Positions 54,930 to 64,000 of a DNA stretch of 64,000 bases are shown piece by piece. The notes under the pieces were generated by a model. The model did not search any database. It was given only the letters and a program-made list of their open reading frames with translations, and was not told the DNA's origin. This stretch comes from Gnetum montanum (taxonomy: Eukaryota > Streptophyta > Gnetopsida > Gnetales > Gnetaceae): contig MNCI01006835.1 of the NCBI GenBank assembly GCA_015680685.1, positions 80,182 through 144,181 on the forward strand, read 5' to 3'. The position numbers and the translations under genes are program-made. Position 1 is the first letter of the stretch, and each line of letters begins with the position of its first letter.

Positions 54930-55990
54930 GGAAATTTGATACCACCAATCATGTAATTATCTTCTAAATGAATTTATATTGTTAGCTAATTATCCTCACA
55001 ATATACTTGGAAGTTTTTCCAACTCTTTGACTTGGAAGACACTTGAGTGGTACAGATTCCTATTTCATGGGGTCATTGCTTCCTTTGAATAAATTTTCAC
55101 AACCTTTGTGGAGAGGTTTAAGTATAACATTACTGGAATGATACTTTACAAAAGCTCCTTGTAATCAAACAAGCACATAATGAGTCCATATCTAGGTGGA
55201 CATCTACTATCATGAAACTCACACATCTTTTCAGTAATGAATAGTTATTGGATATCTTTGAGGAAGTTGTTAATGATTATATTAGAGGAAAATTATTCTA
55301 TCCTAGACTAATTAGCCTTCATGATACAATCACTTTAGCCAAGCACATCAAGGAGATGGTAATTTAATGTAATGAGCTTGAGTGGGTCAACTTTCACAAT
55401 AAAGTAAACAACATGACTAACAAAGATAAATCCTCCTAGAACACAAGGAAAAAAATGACTTTGATAAAGTAATCTACTACTAGTTCATCATAAAAAAATG
55501 GTTGTAATAATGCTAGAAACTAGAATCCAAATCCAAATCCTAATGGTGGTGAGTAAAACATGTTCAATAATGGGAAAAGTAGACCAAAAAATAACATGTT
55601 AAAATACCATAAGTTTTTAATCACCTATACTAAATTATATAACATGCCATTGAAAGGAGGGAACATCACTCAAAAGCAAGTGTTTGAATAAATAAGGGCT
55701 CATTTTAAGAGACTTCAAACTTTGGTAATCAATCCATCCTAATGAGTGGAGGGAGACCCACCTATTCCTAAGTGCTACAATCCCAATATTTTCTACTATT
55801 ATCATGAAGCCATAAGTAATGACATGGAGGATTGCAACATGTTTAAGGAAAATATGAAAGCATTGATGGAGAAAGAAGATATTCTATTCAACACACCTAT
55901 GAAACCTAGTAATCAAAATTTATCAAGGCCTAAAAACCCTTTTGTTATCAACCTTCTTTGGAATGGTACTAATTCTTTCTCTTCTTAGAA
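54930..55990 (+). pseudogene. Gag and zinc knuckle of element I
   Basis: The core begins near 54945 (KFDTTNHVIIF, matching GEGDPNAHLVTF of D), then LEWYRFLFHGVIASFE and FVERFKYNITG at 55045-55140. The zinc knuckle is at 55746-55988 (PPIPKCYNPNIFYYYHEAI, MEDCNMFKENMKALMEKED), with the first Cys of the FC-x2-H motif read as Tyr. It is followed by FNTPMKPSNQNLS, as in D. Decay is heavier than in D or F. Gag would form the particle; several stops and frame changes make this copy non-coding. Confidence 0.75.
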
Positions 55991-56590
55991 TATGCCTAGA
56001 GTTCTCCAATTTATTGACATGAACCCCCATTATAATGAAGACTCTATGCAAACAAACCAATATTTTACTTATTATCTATCTCTCCAAAGAAATTATATTC
56101 CTTTATCAGTATCATCTAGGCTTGTTTGTTATTCTTCTATTCTTCCCTATGCAATTCCTCCTCCATCACACCCATATTCTTCACCCAAATTCCAAGAATT
56201 TCCTTTGCTTCCCACTCTAGCATCCCTAATTAGAATCCAAATGCATGCATAAAAGAAGATAAAGAAAAAGAGAAGAAGCAAGTCTTCAACAATCCTACCC
56301 AAAAATGAAAAAAGATCTCTTTTAAGACTAAACCTAGTTCTATCCCTTCCTCTCACATTATCATACTAGCTCCTATTACATCAAACTCTATTTCCTCTAT
56401 AGATTTAAGCAACAAGGAAATACCTAGGAGCAAGCCTTTTTATCAAATCATAATTGCAATGAATTCAAATGAAATTAATATCTTCCTCTTTAACCTAATT
56501 TCAACTTTAAAGGATCATTGCTTAGCTTTGGAGAAGCTTTTCAAATCAATCACTATGCCTGTAGACATTTAGCCTCATGCTTAAGTAATC
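55991..56590 (+). other. Pro-rich linker of element I
   Basis: Degraded linker between zinc knuckle and protease, corresponding to the Pro-rich 25310-25700 of D. Short open frames on both strands (56356-56147 minus, Phe/Leu-rich) are probably chance. Confidence 0.5.
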
Positions 56591-57140
56591 TCATCTATGC
56601 TTAATGATAAGAAGTATGAGGTAGATTGTTTGGTATTCAAAAGACAAAACATCAAAACTCATCCTACCATAGGCATTGTATGTCAACTTCTAATCTACAT
56701 CATGATTCATATGGAAGACAATGTATCCCTTTCTTTGGTACATATGGATGATGGAGCTAGAACCAATCTCATCTCATTGTTCATCATAAAGCATATCAAC
56801 CTTAAGAAATAGGTTACATACTCTAACTATAACTTCTCTTCAACTTCACTCATTAGTCCCATACTATAGATCTTAAGGGTCATTAAGTTACCATTTTTGA
56901 TAGGAAGTGGCAACACATCTGAGGTAGCTTTCATAGTCATTAGAGACTCATTAGTAATAGACACTATCTTAAGAAGGTCTTGGTTAGTATAGCATTATGT
57001 TTTCTCTTCCCCATTATATTAGGAAATCCATTTCCCATAAAAGAATAAAGAAGTAGTAATTTTCTCAAATCCTAAGGTTCCTACTATCTCATGTCTTGAT
57101 ATGGTAGGAGAATCTAGCCTAGGATCCTAAACTTACACTC
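56590..57140 (+). pseudogene. Protease of element I
   Basis: The frame at 56597-56812 ends with LSLVHMDDGARTNLISLFII, matching the active-site segment of D and keeping D-x-G. The second half near 56890-57080 gives FLIGSGNTSEVAFIVI, ILRRSWLV (ILG-P-W-type turn) and FSSPLY, as in D. No RT follows. The protein order gag-knuckle-protease is as in D and F. Confidence 0.72.
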
Positions 57141-58020
57141 ATAGGACAAACCTCCATTGAAACAAAAACTAAAGAGTCCAAACCTAGCATCCCTTGATCT
57201 TCTAATGCTTATGAGTTTATAAATTTAGGATTTGGCAAATTGGATATTGTGGAGTCCATTAAAAGTGTGAAAGATTCTACTAGAGAAAAAGTTTAAAAAG
57301 CTATAGCCTAGGCATAGCCTCTACAACAATCCATTCCAATTTCTCTTTTGTTGTCTTTTATTATAGTTTTTTTCTAGATTTTGCATGTGTTTTCTATCTT
57401 TTCTTAATCATTATGCCATATGTTAATTTATGTATTTGTCATTTTCAAACTTCGTTTTCTTTATTATCTATCACTAGCACTTATTTTTTTATGCAATATT
57501 AAATTTTTAAAATTTATATTTATTTTTTCATACTCATTTTCTTTTCTATGTTAGAAAAAATTGAAACCTAATACACAAAACATTTTAAAAATCTCATAAA
57601 TATAGAAAACTTATAAAAACTATAAACATAGAAAACTATAAAAGCTATAAAAATAGATAACATGAAAAAACTATAAAAATAATAGTTCTTATATCATAGT
57701 CCTTATATTATAATTTAAAATTCCATACAATATCCATCAACACATGCCTTATGATGTTAAATGTCCATAAATAAAATACAAAATCTAAAAACATAGGATC
57801 TCATCTCATGCATCATTACACTATCTAACTAGCATCATCTTAACAACTTAGGATCTCATGATGAGAAGGAAAAATCTACCCCTACATAAAAATGAAACAA
57901 AAAAAAGATGCTAAAACAAAAAAATTAAACAAATATATTAAAACTATAAAAATACTATGACTAATAATCAAAAAAATAAAATAAAAACATATCAAGACAA
58001 CTAATTCAATTTTTTTTCTT
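57141..58020 (+). repeat. AT-rich spacer with ACTATAAAA repeats (element I)
   Basis: T-rich then A-rich runs with repeated AAAACTATAAAAAT words (57590-57680 and 57930-57960). Position and composition match the post-protease spacer of D. No ORF. Confidence 0.6.
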
Positions 58021-58900
58021 ATCTATGACCATGCCACTAGATCCTACTTCACATCCATCATCTCCAATAATTACTTCCATCTTAGAAGCCTTGCAACCAA
58101 AGACTTCAACCAACTATTATATGATCTACTCAGGTGAGAGAAAAGGGTAGCCTAAGTCCGTAATGTAAACATCTTGGATCTCAAGAAACATAAGGTCATC
58201 TACATTAGGTTTCCTTTTCATCTTATTATTCTCTCCTGCATAATAGACCTCTGTTTCTCTCTCTTTTCTCTTTATCTTCACACAACCTTCAGAGACTTCT
58301 AAGATATTACTAACACCCATTTTCGTAATAAACATGTCTCTCATCTTTCTTTCTACCTTCTCTTACCTAATTTGTCTAGTGAAAAGTAAATTCTTCTTCT
58401 TATAAATTAATTTATTGCTCTTATGCTAATTTCCTCACTACTTCCATGTGGTGCAACTTTTTCTCAACTTACTATTTAAGGTTTTCATCATTAATAGTTT
58501 ACATTGTTAATTAGTATGAATGAATAGCATTGCATCCAAAGAATTCCTCAAATAATAGTAAGAGGAATAATTAGGATTATGACATGCCATAGTGCTACCA
58601 TGAACATAAACATCTAAATTCTCCACCACCACCTCCAATTTCTTGATTTAAGAATACATTTCTTCATTTTTCTCTTTGATCACTAATAGTGTCATCATTA
58701 TATACATTACAACATTTATTTTTTTTACTACAAGAGAGGCCATGTTTGTTCCATATTGAGTTATTATATCCATCCCCTTTCTTATCTTTGAATCATCATG
58801 CAAGAAAGGCTATAAGTTGGGATCTACAATGAATACTTTTCCACAATCCATTCTAATTTTTACATCTATTAAAACAACTAAATGTTATCCATTTTGGATA
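58021..58900. other. 3' region of element I, content unclear
   Basis: A 72-codon minus-strand frame (58344-58126, Lys/Glu-rich, no known motif) and otherwise AT-rich sequence. No pol domain recognised. Confidence 0.4.
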
Positions 58901-59848
58901 TCAACTAGACCAATTTGCCATCTCTCTAATTATGGGCTTGAGTTTTAACTTGTTTTGAGGTGTTTTAAGCCTATTTTGATGAGTTCAAGGGGTTCCAAGA
59001 TCAATGGGAACTTATTTGGAGGTATTTAAATGTCCTAGGACTCAAAATAAGCATCCTTGTTTTTGGCCCTATTAGGATAGATGTCTCCTCTACAAGATAG
59101 ACATCTTGTCTAGATAGTAGACATCTACTCTTACTTTCACATGTCTTCTATGTCAAACCCAGCTTTGGAAAAGACATCTTCTACACCTAAAAGATATCTA
59201 CTTTAGACATCTCTACACTTGGGAAAGATGTCTTGTTCTCTTTAAAGACATCTTGTACAAATTCCAATAGACTCCAAATTGAATTTTAATATGGAGGAAA
59301 GATGAAATATTAGTTAGAAATCTATAAAAGGGTCATCAAAGGCTTAAGTTAAGCAAGCTAGTCCTAAGAGAGAAGGCTAGTCTTAAGGTGGATATTGAGA
59401 GGAAAGTTCTCCCATGCCTGAAATGAAGAGAAACCTCCAAGATGCCTCTATAGAGAGAGGTAGATAGTGGCTTGAGAGAGGAGAGTTAAGCTCTTCCTAA
59501 GTGCTCTTGTTTTTAAGTTATTTGTCCATTGTAAGAGTGAGAAAGAGAGTTTTTGTTCATTATAGGATTGAATGTGTGTCCCCATGAAAGAGTAAGTTAG
59601 TGAATGATTATCATGGATGATCTACTAGCTTTAAGTGTGGAGTGAGGGTTTGATTGGATTACTTTTCTATCCTCGGAATTATGTGTTTCCTTTATGCTTG
59701 TACTTTTATATTTGGCATCATAAAAAAAAGTTTTTCTTTCTTGTTCAAGCTTTGAGTCCTTGAGCTCTTTAATTCCTTGGTTTTAAGGCTATTTGAGGTT
59801 GAATGATACTTTGAATATGGGATCCTTACCATTATCTATGATACCTCT
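58900..59848 (+). repeat. Probable 3' LTR of element I, cut by element F
   Basis: AGACATCT/AGATGTCT motif field at 59055-59260, then CTATAAAAGG (near 59325) as a TATA box, then transcribed-looking AG-rich sequence. The start was not pinned. F inserted at 59848. Confidence 0.55.
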
Positions 59849-61384
59849 TGAAACACTGTGACAATTTTGAGGCCTCAACAGTTCAGCAAAATCTTGCGAC
59901 TCACGCAAGGATTTGCGACAAGTCACGGCTCAACAAGTTCCCTTTTCGGCTAAAGGTCTGTTACGCCGCACTATGCAACGCAGCGTAATAGACTCTAGAG
60001 AACACAACAAGACAAGTGGTGCACAATGGCAAGCCTTCAACTTTGTGAATTGGCTGTGTTTCAAAAATCTTAACTTTTAGCATATTACGCCATGTTACGC
60101 AATGCAACGTAATGTATCTTTATGCAGCATAATGCAAGAAGACAGTCCATCTAGTCACAATAACGGAGAGAAAAATTCGAGACCTCAATGGTCCAGCAAA
60201 AGCTCGAAGCTCAGGCAAGGATCTACAACATGTCGCACATCTTAGCAAGTTTTCCTTTTTTTCGACTAAGGGCCTATTACGCTACATTACGCAGTTTAGC
60301 ATAGTAAACCCCAGAAAGACTGAACAAAAACAAGGGAAGCCGAGCGACAACACTCCAATGTTTTGTAGGTTCGCTATCTTATGCTAAATTACACTATGTT
60401 GCGTAATGTATCATGATGCAGCGTAATACAAGCAACAACAGAGATAACACAATTCAAGCATCAACGGTTCATATGTCACAATACACTCTCTAACGTATTA
60501 TAGCGTAACCGTAGAACAGTTTGTTGCCAAAGCTCCAGCAAAAGTAGATTACGACACATTACGCTTCAAAGCGTAATGCAGTGTAGCGTTGTGAGCTTCA
60601 AACACATACACATCAAGTCAATGACATTTTGTAGGTTTCAGGACACGCATCATCTAAACCGTGTTTTTCTCTTGACCCTAACCTTATAAATACTCCAGTT
60701 GACAAGGATCAAAAGGTTGGCAAAATTTCTTTCTCGATTGGAAAAATTTTCTCTGCGAGCAATTCTCTTTCATTGGCAATTGTCGACAACTTCTGACAAA
60801 GATTGACAAGAGAGCAAAAGAGGATCAATGATCGTAAGAACATCAACGGTGATTGGCAAGAATCTTTGATTAGAAACAGCTAGTTAATGGATATTCTGCT
60901 TCGGGTCTGACTCCCTTGTGTCCAGATTGGCTAGAACAAGGTAGATCAACCTTTGCTTGTTTTATCTTTAAATAGTTTTTTTGTTGTTGGCACGTGCTTC
61001 GTCTAAACCGAAGTCCACCTATAATCATTGTATCCAACATACTTTGTTTATAAGTTAAATCCCAAATCTCGAGATTGCACACTCTCTAAATCCGATTTCT
61101 TGCGTCCTATCTATATAGATCTTGCAATCACTTTGAATTGTTTACATCGCTTTCAATTACCTTCGAGATTAATGATATTATATCTCCTCATTGAAATCAC
61201 CATTTTACCATTCGATTATTACAAAATTTTACTGATTAAGTAAGTCCCTGTCTGATTGACAAGACCGTCCAGGGCACCTTGGATTCATCTTCTTCACCAC
61301 GGCCCTCGCACGGATCTGAGGTTGGAACTGTGTACAAGAAACTCTGCTTGGTATTTCTAGCAACCAACGTTTTCCGTCGTTACA
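59849..61384 (+). repeat. 5' LTR of element F (1,536 bp)
   Basis: Starts TGAAACACTGTGACAATTTTG and ends TCGTTACA, the termini of D and E. TATAAATA at 60685-60692. From 59880 to 60610 it is filled with TTACGC and GCGTAAT words in both orientations. Its first third is a tandem duplication of about 315 bp (59870-60165 and 60180-60475). Confidence 0.83.
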
Positions 61385-61390
61385 ATTTTC

Positions 61391-61403
61391 TAGCGCTAGA
61401 AGG
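61391..61403 (+). promoter_or_regulatory. Primer-binding site of element F
   Basis: TAGCGCTAGAAGG, six bases after the LTR end, matches TGGCACTAGAAGG in D at 11 of 13 positions and has the same spacing. Confidence 0.65.
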
Positions 61404-61653
61404 GCTTGAACCTCCGTCATCTAATCTACACTTTACAGGTAGTCCTGTAAGCTGTCTGTACCCATTGTCGATCAACGCAAATGTAATACCTCCATGGTTG
61501 TTTATGAGATTGTGTGGTTTAGATCAGTCGCTTCGATGATTCCTTTGGAATCCTATAGGGTAGAGAGTCCAATTATTGCCAATTATTGCCTTAGTTTGCC
61601 TTCACCCTAGCAATCTTTATCCTTATCATCATTACTCTCGAACCGCGTAGAGA
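61404..61653 (+). other. Leader of element F
   Basis: Untranslated leader of 250 bp. CCAATTATTG is repeated in tandem near 61570-61590. Gag starts at ATG 61654. Confidence 0.6.
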
Positions 61654-63912
61654 ATGGCTACATCAACCACCACTGTTAACACTGCCAACCTCGAGAATCC
61701 TTGGACTCTGCAAGTTACGCCTCCTGTGGTCGAGCCACCAACTAGTCCGGTGCAACCACGCCGCTCCCTCAAGCTTCAAAATAAAGATCCTGAGGGACAC
61801 ACTCAGCGCAGGGAACATTACAATTTCCTTTGTGCTAAACTTGCAAAAAATCTACCCATGTATCCATAAGAACTCAAAGAAAAACACGAATACGAGTTCA
61901 TATACTGCAATGGAAAGGAATTTATTCCTTCACGTAACACCACTGTACCCCTAAGGAATCAACAAGAGTGGATCCTAGATTAAATGTTGATGGCTAGGAC
62001 ATCGACAAAACAACGAGAGGAGTTGTTTCATGATGAAATGCTTCATGAAGAGCAGGACGATCTAGATTCCCACTCTGAGGGAGGCAGTCATGCTGATTTT
62101 GCCATGGCCCCTCCCTCCGTGATGTCCCGTGTAAACCTGCTGTTCATGATCATCATGATCTTAACATTATCTAATACTAACCGAGTCCCACACTCGCCCC
62201 AACTAAATTTTCTCTCTCCGACTACCCTCCTGGGTGGTGGCCCATCACAAATAATTCCTCAACAAGTGCAATTACCTAATCCATCTCATCGTGCACCTGT
62301 GCCCATGTCACCGTATGTCCATGCGATACCTACTTCGCAATTACATACAACACCTATGTTCATCCCAACTCACACAACAGAGCCTGCCACTACAGCATGG
62401 TGGGTTCCAAACATGTCTCTCGTTGCACATCCTACGCAGATGTTCCATCTCGTCCATCATCAAAACCAAGTCCTATAGGCGCTAAACCCCACTACAGGGT
62501 CATTGTCTATGTCCCCGGCCACGCAAACAGCGCATCCAATGGCACAGTTGATGGTGGTCGCCCCATCCGCGCCACCTACCGAGTGGTGGATGCTACAAGC
62601 GGCACTACCTGCAGGGACAATTCCAATAGCATCGCCCATTGGCCAAGCTGCCGCCCCTATTTCGCCACCCAGCATGACTCCTCCTGCCATTCCACAAACA
62701 ACCTCTCTGGCTACGGGTCTGGATCAAGCCTTCCAGATTATTCAGACCCTTATAGAGGAAGTTAAACACCTCAAGGTTGCTGGTTCTAACACAGTACAAG
62801 TCATGGATTTTTACCATGACGATCCTATTAGTCCAATAGTGCGTGTTCTATCATTACCTCCTGGGATGCCACTCCCCCATTTTACAAAATACAATGGGGA
62901 AGGCGATCCCAATGCTCATTTAGTTACTTTTAGGTCAAAGTCACTGCTATTGCAATAATGGCCACATACTATCATCCGTGTCTTTGTTATGTCCCTAACA
63001 GGTAAAGCTCTAGACTAGTATCGAGCACTCCCACGTGCTTCCATTTCAACTTTGGAGGATCTGTTAACTCAGTTTGTGACTTGTTTCAAGTACAACCTGA
63101 AATAGGATGTCACGTTGGACTAGCTCATGGGAGTCAAGAAAGACCTGCTCGAGTCAATTCAAAAGTTCATACAGTAGTGGAGCACCACCTTGAACGAAAT
63201 CCGCAAACCCATCGCGGAGGCCCATCTATTGGCAATCTTCAAGGGGGCAGTTAACAACTTTATCAAGTTTAAGTTATATTACCTCACTCCTTGCTCCCTT
63301 ATCCAAGCCTTCACTTAGACTAAGAGCATTCAAGACGTGGCAGAGGCTAGCAAGGATCCGGTGTATGTGATCTACAAAAATGCCCACAACAAGGGTAAGG
63401 ACAAAGGCAAGGCTACGACAACGACAGTAGCAGTGGTTGCCGAGGGGGCCAAGAAGAAAAACAACAACAAAAAAACATCTGCAGAGCCTGTTGAGCCCAC
63501 AACTAGCTCAAATAGCTCTAATCAAGAAACTTCTTCTGCCCTTGAAGCACCTTCGCAGCCGAGGCCTAAATTTGAGCGTAAGGATCGCTCAAATTATGCG
63601 GCTCTACCTATAAAGCCTTTAGAACTTCTAAAGCAATTATTGGGAACTGACCACATCCGACACAAGACGGTGTCTAAGGAAGCTCTAAAATGCCACAAGC
63701 ACCATTGTGAGCTACTTAAGAACCCCTCCTTGGCCCAGCCTAATGAATCACTAGTCCCTAGGAACTTCAGGCTAGACCAATTTTGTGACTACCACCAATT
63801 GTGTAGTCATGACACGGATTACTGCTGGGCATTGAAAGATGACATTCAACATATGATCGATCAAGGTGACCTGATCTTAGACAGCAGTAATCTGGTTCGT
63901 CTGGAAAACTAA
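61654..63912 (+). pseudogene. Gag polyprotein of element F
   Basis: All pieces share one frame. N-terminal 61654-61869 has YNFLCAKLAKNLPMYP, a stop, then YEFIYCNGKEFIPS and LMARTSTKQ, as in D. A Pro/His-rich middle runs 62170-62690. The core at 62740-63330 reads VMDFYHDDPISP, LPHFTKYNGEGDPNAHLVTF and VTCFKYNL, with about eight in-frame stops where Trp or Gln is expected. A Lys/Asn-rich linker is at 63340-63560. The zinc knuckle is RNFRLDQFCDYHQLCSHDTD then YCWALKDDIQHMID (63755-63870). It ends with a stop at 63910, and the following bases resemble the start of the Pro-rich linker of D. Gag would form the particle. Confidence 0.86.
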
Positions 63913-64000
63913 CCCATGCATGTGTACCAAGATCCATTAAACGCAAATAACATAGGGTACACTATCAATGTAGTGGGTATGAAGGGTGATGACCAAACAC
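63913..64000 (+). other. Start of gag-protease linker of element F
   Basis: Continues in the gag frame after a stop: MHVYQDPLNANN and YTINVVGM match MGVYKDPLNTND and YVINTIHV in D. Cut by the window edge. Confidence 0.65.

Larger units (their letters stand above)
53900..59848 (+). mobile_element. Element I: decayed Tat/Ogre-like retrotransposon (gag and protease only)
   Basis: Two regions carrying AGACATCT/AGATGTCT motifs (about 54110-54390 and 59055-59260) flank gag, zinc knuckle, protease and an AT-rich spacer. The exact LTR ends were not found. No RT, RNase H or integrase. The right end is cut by element F at 59848. The left boundary is approximate. Confidence 0.6.
59849..64000 (+). mobile_element. 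Element F: Tat/Ogre-like retrotransposon, 5' part
   Basis: LTR, PBS, leader, gag and zinc knuckle in order on the plus strand, continuing past the right edge. Gag is in one frame over 2.2 kb, so it may be the youngest Tat/Ogre-like copy here. It interrupts element I. Confidence 0.85.

Noticed and set aside
61229-61539. Open frames on both strands at the end of the F LTR and PBS
   Set aside because: They span the LTR end and leader, where no protein is expected, and have no counterpart in D.

Overview
The window is plant nuclear DNA made almost entirely of old, nested Ty3/gypsy LTR retrotransposons. No intact protein-coding gene was found, and no rRNA, tRNA, CRISPR or bacterial operon. The host is probably a large-genome vascular plant: there are two diverged gypsy groups, every copy is full of stop codons, and nests are several layers deep. 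The species cannot be told from this sequence.

Two groups are present. The first is Athila-like (copies A, B, C, G, H). It has LTRs of about 830-1,020 bp starting TGATGA/TGATAA and ending ATCA, a primer-binding site matching the 3' end of tRNA-Asp, and gag-PR-RT-RNase H-integrase. B and H also carry an extra long ORF after pol. The second is Tat/Ogre-like (copies D, E, I, F). It has LTRs of about 1.5-1.7 kb starting TGAAACAC and ending TACA, a different primer site (TGGCGCTAGAAGG-like), a KYNGEGDPNAHLV-type gag, a second RNase H in E, and a repeat-rich, probably spliced spacer between protease and RT.

Layout. 1-3513: 5' end of A (minus), cut by the window edge. 3514-32925: C (minus), broken by two insertions. 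One is the complete 13.2-kb element B (7216-20377, minus; TSD GCCAT/GCGAT). The other is D (21155-31031, plus; TSD TTACG/TTACA), which keeps gag, protease and only the last piece of integrase. 33177-36745: 5' LTR and gag of G (plus), cut by E (minus). E has its 3' LTR at 36746-38224, pol at 38450-41965, an intron-like spacer, and then a 3-kb array of about 17 units of 186 bp. 46079-49563: post-pol ORF and 3' LTR of H (plus). 49564-53900: low-information DNA holding a CCR4-type deadenylase pseudogene and an unrecognised coding remnant. About 54000-59848: I (plus), gag and protease only. 59849-64000: 5' LTR and gag of F (plus), running off the right edge.

Most interesting: the B post-pol ORF is a single 2.8-kb frame with point stops and no frameshift, and its C-terminal region is clearly homologous to the tail of the ORF in H. 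That defines a conserved coiled-coil plus C-terminal module that I cannot name. Other points are shared catalytic substitutions in RT and integrase of B and C, rapidly changing U3 motif arrays next to a fixed TATA box, and three assembly faults at single-N joins, one of them an inverted 120-bp gag piece.
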